From Odobenus rosmarus divergens (Eukaryota; Chordata; Mammalia; Carnivora; Odobenidae), in assembly GCF_000321225.1 (NCBI RefSeq), contig NW_004450941.1, positions 809,645 to 873,644 of the forward strand: 64,000 nt of DNA, given 5' to 3'. Each line of letters starts with the position of its first letter. The stretch's first letter is position 1. Below are positions 20,958 through 31,479 of this stretch, piece by piece. The notes under the pieces are model-generated. The model was not told the DNA's origin, did not search any database, and saw only the letters and a list, made by a program, of their open reading frames with translations. A program made the translations under genes and the position numbers.

Positions 20958-23904
20958 TAATTGACTTTCTATAGCTAATAAAAGCCAACACCAGCATACC
21001 CTTATATACACCCATGTAACCAAATACTAATGAACCCATAAAATGTTTCCATCATCCTAGAAAGTTTCCTAATGCCCACTCTAGCCAATTCACCCCTGTC
21101 TCTCTATATTTCCATATATAATCCCTGTTCTGATTTCTATAACTATAGATTAGTGTTCCCTGTTTTTGAAGTGCATAAGAACATCTTCACACTATATACA
21201 CTCTATTGTCAACGTCTATACTCAAGATATTTTGGAAATTTATCCAGCCATTGTACATATCAGTAGCTACCTCTTTCTACATTGCTGAATGTTATTTCAT
21301 TTCATTATTTGAATATACAATTTGTTCATCCGAGTTCCTGTTGATAGACATTTTTTTTTCCAATTTTTTTTCAATTTTGGAATATTATGAATAAAGCTTC
21401 TAGAAATCATACTTATAAAAGTCTCTTTCTGAACAGATATTTTCATGAAGAATTCCAGGATCATGTATAAAGTGCACGTTTAACTTTGCGAAAAAATGCC
21501 AGTTTCCCCAAGCGACTCTAACATTCTGCGTTCCCACCAGCAATGTAGGAAACATGTGGATGCTTCATATCCTTGCCAGCATTCAGAGTTGTCAGTCTTT
21601 TTTAATTTTAGCCATTCTAGTGGGTGTGAAGTGGTATCTCATTACATTTTGAATTTGCATTCCCTGATGACTAATGATGTTGAGCAACTTTTCATGAACT
21701 TATTGCCAATTTATATATCATTTTTAGTGAAGTGTGTCTTCAAGTATTCTCTCTTATTTCAATGTAGAGTTGTGTGTTTTTTCTTATTTAATTGAGGAAT
21801 ACTTTATATGTTAGAGTTGTGAATACTTTATCAGGTATATATTTTAAAAATATCTTCTCCCACTCTGCAGATTAACTTTTCTTTTTCCTAATTATAACTT
21901 TTGATAAAGAGAAGTTCTTAATTTAATGGAATTCATTTTATTATTACTTTTTCTTTTATGGAAAATGTTTGTGTATTCTAGAAATCTTTGCCTAACTCAT
22001 GAAGATGCATTCCTATGTATTTTACCACAAACTATAGTTTTAGTTCTTATAATTAAGTCCATGATTAATCTCAAATTAATTTTTGTCTAAGGTGAAATGT
22101 ATAGTTTAAAGTCCCCCCCACCCACACACACATGAATATCTAGTTTCTCTAGCACCAACTGTTGAAAATACTTTACTTTTCTAACCAAAGTGTCTGGGAA
22201 ATTTTGACAAAATCAATTCTAAGAGTGTATTTCTGTATTCTATTCTTGTTTTATATCCTTAGGACAATGCCATCCTGTCTTAATTACTATAATTTTATGG
22301 TAAGTATTGAAGTCAGGAGTGTGAATTTTCAAACTTTCTTCTTGAAATTGTTCTCATTACTCTAGATCCATTGCATTTCTACATACATTTTTAAATTATT
22401 TTTCCAGTTGGAACTGAAATCTTGTTGGGCTTTCGATTAAGATGGTGAAAGATATATAGATCAATGTGAGGATAACTGGCATCTTACCAACACTGAATCT
22501 TCCCAAACTTGAACAGGTCTTGACTCTCCCTTTTTTTGATTCATGGTTTTCAAGCTAGGGTCTTTGATGCCTTCTACTAGGTTTAGTCCTAAGTACTTTA
22601 TCTTTTTTTATTTGATGCTATTGTAAATGCTAGTTGTTGTAGTTTTTCAACTGTCTTCTGCTGGAATAAAAAATACGAATATTTGTGCATTGCACTCATA
22701 TCCTGAAAATGTAATATATTCCATTGTTAGTTCTAATTTTTTGTAGATTTCTTAGGATTTTATAGGCAACCAATAATTTTATCTATGAATAAAGGCAATT
22801 TTCTTTCTTTCTTTTTGACCTGCACTCCTTAGCATTCTGTTTCTTGGTATATTGCATTGGCTAGGATATCCGGCAAAACGTTGAACAAAATTGGTGAGAG
22901 CAGACATTTTGTCTTGTCCTTGGTCTCAGGGGGAAAGTGTTAAACACTAGCCATTAAGTGTGAAGTTAGCACTGGAATTTCTGTAAATGCCTTTTATCAG
23001 GAAAAAGAAGTCCCTTTATGTTCATAGTTTGAGTTTTTATCGCAGCTTGTTGTTGAATTTTTTCAATTTTTTTCCCCATCTTTTGAGATAACAATATGGT
23101 TTTTCTCCTTTGTTCTGTTAATGTGGGCAATTACAATGATTGCTCTTCCAATATTGAACCAAGATTATATTCATGGGACAAATCTCACTGGGACATGAAA
23201 AATTATCATTTTAAATTTGATAGCATTTTATTAAGGATTTTTGCCTCTATGTTCATGAGAGATAGTGGTCTGTAATTTTCTTTTCCTGACATGTCTATCA
23301 GATTTGGGTACCAGGATTATGTTGTCCTCATAAAATAAGTTAAGATGTATTAACTATTCTATCTTCAGAGATATTCTGTGTAAGACTGGTATTACTTCTA
23401 TATTCTGTGTCTCATAATATTCACCATTAAAACCATCTGGACCTGGAGTTGTTGTTTTTTCTGAGAAGATTTTTAATAATGAATTCAATCTCTCTATTAG
23501 ATACAGCATTATTGGAATTTCTCTTTCATCTTGAGTCAGTTCTGGTAAATTGTGTTTTCCAAGGACTTTGTTCATTTCACATAATTGCTAAATTTATTGG
23601 TGTAAAGTTGTGCATAAAATCCCCTTACCATTACTTTAATGTATATAGAATTGATAGTGATGCTCCCTCCTTCATTCCTGATATTTGTAATTAGTGTTTT
23701 CTCTCTACCATTGTTGTCCAATATTGCTAGGGGGTTTTTTGTTAATTTTTTTCAAAGACCCAAGTGTGCATTTGTTTTATCTACTTTTTAGTTTGCTATT
23801 TCTTTGATTTATGTTTAGTAATTTACTTCTTTTTATATACTTTGGTTTTGACTTGCTTTTCTTTCTCTACTGTCTTAATGTGAAAGTTTAAATCAATGAT
23901 TTTT

Positions 23905-24090
23905 TTAAATAATTTTTTTATTGTTATGTTAATCACCATACATTACATCATTAGTTTTTGATGTAGTGTTCCAGGATTCATTGTTTGTGCATAACACCCA
24001 GTGCTCCACGCAGAATGTGCCCTCTTTAATACCCATCACCAGGCTAACCCATCCCCCCACCCCCCTCCCCTCTAGAACCCTCAGTTTGTT
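23905..24090 (-). mobile_element. Young carnivore L1 3' fragment
   Basis: A 5'-truncated L1 tail of 186 bp with landmarks ATTGTTATGTTAATCACCAT, TCCAGGATTCATTG and ATAACACCCAGTGCTCC. A perfect 17-bp target duplication flanks it (TTTAAATCAATGATTTT, ending 23904 and 24091-24107). It lies in the old L1's ORF2 region. Confidence 0.95.
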
Positions 24091-24141
24091 TTTAAATCAA
24101 TGATTTTAAATCTTTTCCTATTCTAGTGTAAATATTTAATG

Positions 24142-24340
24142 CAGTGGTTTTCTTTTCTTTCTTTTTGAACTTAAATTCAATTAGCCAACATATAGTACAT
24201 CATTAATTTCAGGCATAGTGTTCAATAATTAGTCAGTTGCATATAACACCCAGTGGTTTTCAACTGGGTGTTGACTTTGCCCCTGAGGGACATTTGGCAA
24301 TGTCTAGAGACATTTTTGGTTGCTACACCTGGAGGCTTCT
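24142..24340 (+). mobile_element. MER20-like hAT element, split by an L1 tail
   Basis: The first 11 bp (CAGTGGTTTTC, 24142-24152) and the remainder from 24251 (CAACTGGGTGTTGACTTTGC, GACATTTGGCAATGTCTAGA, GACATTTTTGGTTGCTACAC) belong to one element. Only the left half survives. The name MER20 is from memory. Confidence 0.65.
24153..24250 (-). mobile_element. L1 3'-end fragment in the MER20-like tip
   Basis: AACTTAAATTCAATTAGCCA, ACATATAGTACATCATTAAT and GCATATAACACCCAGTG are carnivore L1 3'UTR. The 11-bp direct repeat CAGTGGTTTTC (24142-24152 and 24251-24261) is the target duplication. Confidence 0.85.
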
Positions 24341-24399
24341 CTATCAAGTTAGCAAGGAGAAGCTCTTGCTCCAGGCTGCTAAGATGGACTCTTCTATAA

Positions 24400-24560
24400 T
24401 ATTCCATCACCTTTACCAGATTGTATTGGTTAGAATCAATTCATAAGTCCCACCCACAGTCAAGTGGAGGTGATTATAAAGGGCATGGCCATCAGTAGGT
24501 GAAAATCATAAGGAGCTACCCTATGCTCTGTCTGGTACAGTTGACATTCAATCTACCAAT
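24400..24560 (+). mobile_element. MaLR/LTR-like fragment
   Basis: ATTGGTTAGAATCAATTCAT, AAGTCCCACCCACAGTCAAG and GGAGGTGATTATAAAGGGCA match the 3' part of a common placental LTR-type repeat, also seen near 27500-27690 and 43330-43380. Family not certain. Confidence 0.45.
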
Positions 24561-24583
24561 TTGCTATTCGTTTTCCTTTTCCT

Positions 24584-24600
24584 ATGTGTGTGTGTGTGTA
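24584..24600 (+). repeat. (GT)n microsatellite
   Basis: About eight TG units inside the old L1. Confidence 0.9.
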
Positions 24601-24639
24601 TTCCTATGTTCCTATGTTTATATGCATCTATATATTTAA

Positions 24640-25079
24640 CTAGGCCCAATGCTATTCCAATCTGATCCCATTCCTCTTGTGTCTGAAGAAGATTCTTCAA
24701 TATTTCTTGTAGTTCAGGTCTTCTGGTGATAAATTCTTTCAAATTTTAGTTTTCTTAAAATGTATTCTTGACCCTCATTTTCCAAAGCTATTTTCACTGG
24801 ATATAGAATTGTGGGTTGGATTTTGTTTTCTCTTGGCACCTTAAACATTTGTGATTTTCTTAGGGCCTCCATTATTTCTGATGAAAATGCAGCTGATATT
24901 CGCACTATTGTTCCCTTGTATGTAATTTGCCACTTTCTTCTGGCTGCTTTGAAAATTTTCTCCTTATCATTTACGTTACACAGTTTAACAAAGATGTGCC
25001 TAAGTGTAGTTTCCTTTGTATTTATCCAGCTTGTATTCACTGAATTTCTTACATATGTAGTTTGATGTTTATCAACCAA
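24640..25079 (-). pseudogene. L1 ORF1 C-terminal remnant
   Basis: The minus-strand frame starting near 25079 reads RHIFVKLCNVNDKEKI, ARRKWQITYKGT, then IQPTILYPVKIALENEG. These are the landmarks of the L1 ORF1 RNA-binding and C-terminal domain. The following FITRRPELQEILKNLLQ continues in another frame, so a frameshift separates them. Part of the old L1, not expressed as an intact protein. Confidence 0.85.
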
Positions 25080-25891
25080 TATGGGAAAATTTCAGCCATT
25101 AATTTTTTCAGACATTTTTTCCCTGATCTGTTCTCTCTCTCCCCTCTCTCTCCCTGTACATATGATAGATGATTATTATCTCACAAATCACTGAAGTTTT
25201 CTCTTTGTTTTATTTTTCAATTTTTTTTCTGTTCTTTAGATTCTTAAATTTTTATTGGTTTCTCTTCCTTTCCACAGACCCTTTCTTCTGCCATCTTCAT
25301 TCTGCTCTTAAGCCTATGCAGTGCTTTATTTTTATTTCACTTATTCAACTTTTCAGTTCTTGAATTTCCATTTATTCTTTTTTTTTTATAGTTCTCATTT
25401 CCCTGCTGAGATTCCCCATGCATTTTCTCATTATGCCCATCTTTTTCTTTAAGCACTTGGGCATATTTATAATAGGTGTTTTATTTTTCTTAAAGTTTTT
25501 ATTTACATTCCAGTATAGTTAGCATACAGTGTAGTATTAGTTTCAGGTGTACAATATAGTGATTCAACACTTACATACATCATCCGGTGCTCATCACGAG
25601 TGCACTCCTTAATCCCCATCATCTATTTCATCCATCCCCACACCTGCCTCCCCTGTGGTAACCATCAGTTTGTTCTCTATAGTTAAGAGTCTGTTTCTCG
25701 CTTTGCTTCTCTCTCTTTTTTTTCCCCTATACTCATTTGTTTTCCTTAAATTACACATATGAGTGAAATCATATGGTATTTACCTTTCTCTGACTTACTT
25801 ATTTCACTTAGCATTATACTCTCTAGTTCCATCCATGTCATTGCAAATGGCAAGATTTCATTGTTTTTGATGGCTGAATAATATTCCATTG

Positions 25892-25916
25892 TGTCTGTGT
25901 GTGTGTGTGTGTGTGT
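25892..25916 (+). repeat. (GT)n microsatellite
   Basis: TGTGTCTGTGTGTGTGTGTG-type run within the L1 ORF2 end. Likely length-variable. Confidence 0.9.
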
Positions 25917-25936
25917 ATCACGTCTTCTTTATCCGT

Positions 25937-27199
25937 TCATCTATTGATGGGACACTTGGGCTGCTTCCATATCTTGGCTAGTGTAAACAATGCTGCCATA
26001 AACATAAGGTTGCATGTATCCCTTTGAATTAGTGTTTTTGTATTCTTTGGATAAATACCCAGTAGTACGATTGCTGAATCGTAGGGTAGCTCTATTTTAA
26101 CTTTTTGAGGACCCTCCATACTGTTTTCCACAGTGGCTGCACCAGTTTGCATTCCCACCAACAGTGCAAGAGGGTTCCTTTTTCTCCACATCCTCACCAA
26201 CACCTGTTGTTTCTTGTGTTGTTGATTTCAGCCATTCTGACAGGTGTGAGGTGGTAAGTCATTGTGGTTTTGATTTACATCTCCCTGATGATCAGAGATG
26301 TTGACCATACTTTTATGTGTCTGTTGGCCATCTGGATGTCATATCTTCTTTGGAAAAATGTCCATTCATGTCTTCTGCCCATTCTTTAATTGGATTATTT
26401 GTTTTTTGGGGTGGTGGGTTTTATAAGTTCTTTATATCTTTTGGATACTAACCCTTTATCAGATATGTCATCTGCAAATATCTTCTCTCATTCTGTAGGT
26501 TGCCTTTTAGTTTTGTTGGTTATTTCCTTTGCTGTGCAGAAGCTTTTTATTTTGATGTAGTCCAAATAGTTTATTTTTACTGTTTCCCTTGCTTCAGGAG
26601 ACATATCTACTAAGAAGTTGCTATAGCTGATGCCAAAGAGGATACTGCCTGGGCTCTCCTCTAGGATTTTAATGGTTTCAGGTCTCACATTTAGGTCTTT
26701 CATCCATTTTGATTTTATTTTTGTGTACAGTGTAAGTAAGTGGTCCAGTTTCATTCTTTTGCCTGTTGCTGTCCAGTTATCCCCACACCATTTGTTGAAG
26801 AGACTTTTTCCCATCGGATATTCTTTCCTGCATTATAGATTAATTAACCATATAGTAATGTTTTTTCTCTGCGTTTTCTATTCTGTTCCATTGATATATG
26901 TGTCTATTTTGCAGTACCATACTGTTTTGATCACTACAGATTTGTAGTATAACTTGAAGTCCAGAACTGTGATGCTTCCAGCTTTGCTTTTCTTTTTCAA
27001 GGTTGCTTTGGTTATTTGGGGTCTTTTGTGGTTCCATACAGGTTTTAGGATTGTTTGTTCTAGTTCTGTGAAAAATGCTGTTGGTCTTTTGGTGGGGATC
27101 GCATTAAATCTGGATTGCTTTGGGTAGTATAGACAGTTTAACAATAATTGTTCTTCTGATTCATGAGCATGGAATGTGTTTCCATTTCTTTGTGTCCTT
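25937..27199 (-). pseudogene. L1 ORF2 C-terminal remnant
   Basis: Three minus-strand frames give L1 ORF2 landmarks in order: [19 protein letters not shown] and [17 protein letters not shown] (about 26900-27120), then [20 protein letters not shown] and [19 protein letters not shown] (26488-26740), then [19 protein letters not shown] (about 26050-26110). These follow the reverse transcriptase domain in the family. Frameshifts between the blocks and absence of the endonuclease and most of the transcriptase make it dead. Confidence 0.9.
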
Positions 27200-27334
27200 A
27201 TAATTGGTGTTTTAAAGTCTCCATCTTCCAGTTCAATCTTACAAGCTACCATGGGAAATGTTTCAACTGACTGCCCCCTCCCATAATGGGTCACATTTTC
27301 TTACCTTGTTTCATGTCTAGTTATTTTCTCTTCC

Positions 27335-27440
27335 ATGTTTTTATTGCAATAAAATACATATAACATAAAATTCACCATTTTAACCATTTTAGAGAGTACA
27401 ATTCATTGGCATTTAGTACATTCACAATGTTGGCTTCTTT
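27335..27440 (-). mobile_element. Old L1M 3'-end fragment
   Basis: TTTATTGCAATAAAATACAT, AACATAAAATTCACCATTTT and TTGGCATTTAGTACATTCAC are a well-known L1M tail, reversed. Confidence 0.7.
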
Positions 27441-27449
27441 TATCTTCAG

Positions 27450-27684
27450 GTCAGCAACTGTGCATTGAACCCCATTGTACTTTGAATCTTTCTGACTTCC
27501 CCTTTTACCACCATTCAGAGAAAAACCCTCACTTTTAAACATCCATGTGATTAGATCAGATCCACTGAGGTGATAGCCCTATTTGAAAGTCAACTGTGCC
27601 ATATAACACAGTACAGTAAAATCTCATCACATGCACAGGTTACATTAGGGTGGAGGGCCATTTTAGAAATCCTGCCTACCATAC
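27450..27684 (+). mobile_element. MaLR/LTR-like fragment
   Basis: CTTTCTGACTTCCCCTTTTA, ACCACCATTCAGAGAAAA, CATGTGATTAGATCAGATCC and ATCCTGCCTACCATA match a common placental LTR-type repeat. Exact family unsure. Confidence 0.5.
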
Positions 27685-27895
27685 CATTTATTGATAATCT
27701 ATTGTGTACTTGGCACCTTAAATGTTAAACTTTAATTCATGACAATCCTAAAGATATCTGCTACAATTCTTACCTAATATGTGAGAAAAAAATGAGGTAT
27801 ACAGATTAAAAGTACTTGTCTTTATTTACCATATGTTAGAGCTGTGTTTCAACTCTGGTCTGGATGACTCCAATGCACATGCCAGGAATAACCAC
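27685..27895 (-). mobile_element. MIR SINE
   Basis: TGTGTACTTGGCACCTTAAA, TGAGAAAAAAATGAGGTATA and GAGCTGTGTTTCAACTCTGG follow the reverse MIR. Diverged. Confidence 0.6.
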
Positions 27896-28018
27896 AGTGT
27901 CTTGTTTCCCAACATTTAGGTGGTGACGTGTCAGGAGCCAATTCTAGGTAATTGTATGGTAGCATTTTATAGAGGATAAAATGTGCAAAGATCACCAAAG
28001 TTAAGATTTATTAAGCAA

Positions 28019-28044
28019 GTGCTCGCTTCGGCAGCACATATACT
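28019..28044 (+). pseudogene. U6 snRNA 5' fragment (tailless insertion)
   Basis: The first 26 nt of U6 snRNA, GTGCTCGCTTCGGCAGCACA then TATACT, are present without change. The next AA is shared with the flank. A perfect 16-bp duplication AAGATTTATTAAGCAA lies on each side (28003-28018 and 28045-28060). There is no poly-A tail, no L1 sequence and no rest of U6, so it is not a functional spliceosomal RNA gene. The pattern fits the known class of tailless retropseudogenes made by the L1 machinery. Confidence 0.95.
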
Positions 28045-28060
28045 AAGATTTATTAAGCAA

Positions 28061-28689
28061 AAATTACTCTGAAAATCTAAGCAACACGATTAATGCTTCA
28101 TTTTGCTAATTTTTAAGTGCACTTGGTTGTTATTAACTTGAATGATATTTCAATTGATTTAGCATAGTAATAAAGTCTTAGGATTAATACAATTTTTCAC
28201 CAAAAGTAGTTTTTAATGAAACTATACTAGAAAGTAGACAAAGAGGAGATTAGAGTTTTGGGGGGCAGGTAGAGACAATTCTTGCCTTGTGGTTCTGGGC
28301 AGTGAGACTAACCTAGGATATGAATGCTCAGCACAATTGACCACTTTCCATTGAGTTCAATGTATAGGTGAATGTGATGATGTTCGTAAATCAGGGTGGA
28401 TAGAGTATAAATTTATATTTGCAAATGACTTCATTTTTCAAAATGTGGGTTAATTAGCATATAAAGCAAGCTGTTTTTATAATTGGCTTGCTCAATTTAT
28501 ATTTATAGTAACCATGAAGACTCAAAGAAAATAAAGGAAGCCTAAATGACTTATCCAGGAGATAAAATAAAATCGCCCATGAAGATTACAACTGAGCAGT
28601 TCTAAAAGGAACAGTTCCTTTAAGAAAAAGCAGGCATTACTTGGGAAAATGTCGGGAGCAGAAAAAGTGAATGTTCCAGGACTTCCAGT
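28061..28689. other. No recognised feature
   Basis: AT-rich, with no gene or confident repeat. 28500-28600 may hold a decayed MIR. Confidence 0.45.
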
Positions 28690-30410
28690 TTCAGTTCTGA
28701 CATGTAAAGTGTTTGAAAGTTGTCACTCCTGTTCTTAGAGTGAGAAAAAGCTGGATAAACGTAAAATCAATGACTTTCAGAGAAAAATCAGAGAATTGAG
28801 GTCTCAAGACGAGATGTCACTGTGACGTTTAGAAAGACAGGAATCTCCAGAGACAGGACCCAAGATTTCCTTGGCTGCAGAAAAAGCCACTGAAATCCAT
28901 AAGCTGTAAACACATTTAAATGGTAATTTTGAAGAATTGCTGGAAGCTGAGTGTGGACTAGAATGAGAGTGAGAAATTTCTGGGGGCCACCATCTTAGGG
29001 GGTACCCTCATGCTTCATGGGCTTTTGCTACAGGAACTCCACCAATTTCTCATGATAAGGATCTGAGAAAGAGCCCCTCTTGGCTCTGGCTTGGAGAGAG
29101 GAAGAGTAATCACTGTGAAATATGCCCATAGTCTTTTCCATAACAAAAGACATCTCTCCTGGAGAAATCACTTCGCCAGAGCTTCATCCTAGAGGGAGAA
29201 GATAATTCCTCCCACGCCAGCCTCTTCCAATCTTCCTGCCTCACTGAAGGGAACAAAAAAACACCATAAGAGGGGTCAGAATTTCAAGGAAATAACTGGG
29301 AATGCTGCAGCCAGGGAATGGAGAAGAAAACAGGGAGACAAAGAATCTATTCGCCTGGAGAAATACTTGTAAAGGTCACAGCCCAGAGACACAGGCCATT
29401 CGTCTCTGGGGGCTCCAGTATAACAGCAGTAGATGGCAGCTGAAAGAGCTACAAGACACAGACTCTCTCTGAGGAGTAGTTAGGGAAGCCCAAAGTCAAG
29501 AGGGGAGATCAAAATAAGCACACTCGAGGACACTGAAGTCTCTGCCACTCATCGCGATAGCAGACATTAAACATAGGCAAACTCCTAGCTAGACACAGCT
29601 AAAAGTTCACACTAAAGGCCCATTTATTTCAGTCTTTATTGCCCACTGTATCATGTTCAACACTTAACTGAAACTTGCAATACATGCCAAAAAGGAAAAA
29701 AATAATCATAAAAACACAATCTGAAGGAACAAAACAACCATCAGAGCCAGATATGGCATGAATTTTGTTATTATCAGATGGCAAATTTTCAGTAACTATG
29801 ATTAATATATTAAGGCCTCTCATGAAAAAGGAGGACAACGTGCAAGAACAGATGGGTAAGGCAAGCAGAGAAATGGAAACTCTAAGAATCAAAAGGAAAT
29901 GCTAGAAATAATAAAAAAAAAAACTGTTATAAGAATAAGAAATGCCTCTGATTGGCTCATCAATAGACTTGACATGGCCAAGGGAAGAAGCGGTGAGTTT
30001 AAAGATAGGTCAATAGAAACTTCCCAAACTGTAATGCAAAGCAGAAAAAAATAATGGAAAAACAGAACAGAACATCTAAGAACTGTGGGATCATCCCAAA
30101 AGGTGTAAAATATGTATAAATGGAACACCAGAAGGGGAATAAAGAGAATAGGACAGAAAAAAATATTTGAAGTAAAACTGGACGAACATTTTGCAAAATT
30201 AATTATAGGCACTAAACCACAGATCCAGGAAGCTCAGATCAGTCAGGAAAAATACATAACAAATAAGCCAATAAATTAAAAAAAAAAACTACAACGAGCC
30301 ATATCACATTCAAATTAGAGAAAATCAAAGACAAAGAAAAAATCCCGAAAGAAAATATTGGCAGAAAGAATCCAGTAGCACTTTAGAAGGATAATACTGT
30401 TAAGAACATG
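28690..30410 (+). mobile_element. Old L1 (L1M/L1ME type) 5'UTR and ORF1
   Basis: A 5'UTR-type segment (AAGTTGTCACTCCTGTTCTT, GGACCCAAGATTTCC, CTACAGGAACTCCACCAATT, CTGCAGCCAGGGAATGGAGA) leads into ORF1 near 29684 (ATGCCAAAAAGGAAAAAA). ORF1 has stops within about 25 codons and several frameshifts. The element continues as ORF2 sequence at 31480-32250. Confidence 0.75.
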
Positions 30411-30452
30411 CATGTTACCTCCAAACATCCATGGGAAGCTTCAATGTTAGGA

Positions 30453-30515
30453 AATTTATATACATAATTTACTATACTAATTTAGGGAATTTATATACAT
30501 AATTTACTATACTAA
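30453..30515 (+). repeat. Two-copy tandem duplication, 35-bp period
   Basis: A 28-bp block beginning AATTTATATACATAATTTAC occurs at 30453-30480 and again without change at 30488-30515, separated by TTTAGGG. Identity suggests a recent event in old DNA. Confidence 0.9.
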
Positions 30516-30699
30516 TAAGTCAAAGAAGCAAAAACAAATAACAAAATCAGGCACTTAATAAAATTTAGAAAACATTTTTATATAAGCTCTTAATAAAATT
30601 GGAATCAATGGATACTTTGCTAGAGGAATGATAATTTAAAAACAAACTAATGCAAATCAGAACACCGCCCCCATTTGTGGTGGAAGAGAAATACTAGAA

Positions 30700-30882
30700 T
30701 AATGGCTCTCAAAACTTAATATTTATAAGAATCAGATGAAACACTTAATGAAAGAAGGATTTTAGGCCACATTCCCAGTATTTGAGGGTATGTATGGAGG
30801 AGGCACCCAGGAATCTGCATTTTTTACAACTCCAGGTGATACTGATATAGATGGTCTATGGATTGCACTTTGAGGCTCTACA
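30700..30882 (-). mobile_element. MER5A-like MITE
   Basis: TGGCTCTCAAAACTTAATAT, AAGAATCAGATGAAACACTT, AATCTGCATTTTTTACAACT, CCAGGTGATACTGATATAG and TTGCACTTTGAGG follow the reverse MER5A order. No clean 8-bp duplication. Confidence 0.65.
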
Positions 30883-31039
30883 TTAGATGCACTGATTTAA
30901 GTAATTATTAAGAGAAGGAATATTGTTTGTGCCAAAAAGGAGGATCTCTGAAATCAGATTGTCTCGTTAGAATTCTTAGAAGATTGTTCTGAGGATTGAC
31001 TAAACTAATCCAGTAAATCACTTAGAATAGTTTCTTGCA

Positions 31040-31256
31040 GGGGCGCCTGTGTGGTGCAGTTGGTTACGCATCTGACTCTTGGTTTCGGCTCAGGTTGTGG
31101 TCTCAGGGTCGTGATCTTAGGGTGGTGAGATCAAGCCCCACATGGGGCTCCACGCTCAAGCATGGAGTATGCTTAAGTTTCTCTCTCCATCTCCTTCTGC
31201 CCCTCCCCACCCACCTCTTTCTCTCAAATAAATAAATAAATCTTAAAAAAAAAAAG
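31040..31256 (+). mobile_element. SINEC, first of a tandem pair
   Basis: Head GGGGCGCCTGTGTGGTGCAG, body with CATCTGACTCTTGGTTTCGG and a short internal duplication of the GGTCTCAGGGTCGTGAT part, tail AAATAAATAAATAAATCTTA. The right flank is directly another SINE. Confidence 0.93.
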
Positions 31257-31459
31257 AGGGGCACCTGGATGGCTCAGTCGGTTAAGCCTCTGCCTTCAGT
31301 TCAGGTCATGATCTCAGGTCCTGGGATGGAGCCCCAAGTTGAGCTCCCTGCTCAGCAGGGAGTCTGCTTCTCCCTTTCCCTCTGCACCCCACCCCTGCTC
31401 ACGTGCATGCGAGTGTGTGCTTTCTCTCTCAAATAAATAAATAAAATCTTTTTAAAAAA
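31257..31459 (+). mobile_element. SINEC, second of a tandem pair
   Basis: Head GGGGCACCTGGATGGCTCAG follows the A tail of the first SINE in the same orientation. The pair is flanked by a 12/15 direct match (GAATAGTTTCTTGCA left, GAATATTGCCTTGCA right), suggesting one SINE entered the tail of the other. Confidence 0.93.
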
Positions 31460-31479
31460 GAATATTGCCTTGCAAAAGA

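Larger units (their letters stand above)
25484..27199 (-). mobile_element. 5'-truncated carnivore L1, 1.7 kb
   Basis: 3'UTR at left (AGCATACAGTGTAGTATTAG), ORF2 C-terminal half at right, cut at its 5' side. A 15-bp target duplication with one mismatch (25469-25483 ATAATAGGTGTTTTA and 27200-27214 ATAATTGGTGTTTTA) fixes both ends and shows it entered the older L1. Confidence 0.95.
21060..27335 (-). mobile_element. Large old L1 (L1M type), repeatedly interrupted
   Basis: Minus-strand L1 running from the 3' side at left to the 5' side at right. ORF2-type sequence lies at 21060-23886 and 24108-24141, ORF1 and 5' region at about 24560-25468, and resumes at 27215-27335. It is broken by younger insertions at 23905-24090, 24142-24340 and 25484-27199. 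Reading frames are shattered, so it is a fossil. Confidence 0.8.

Noticed and set aside
28019..28044. A working U6 snRNA gene
   Set aside because: Only the first 26 of about 107 nt are present, there is no T-run terminator, and I see no upstream U6-type promoter elements. It is a retro-inserted fragment.
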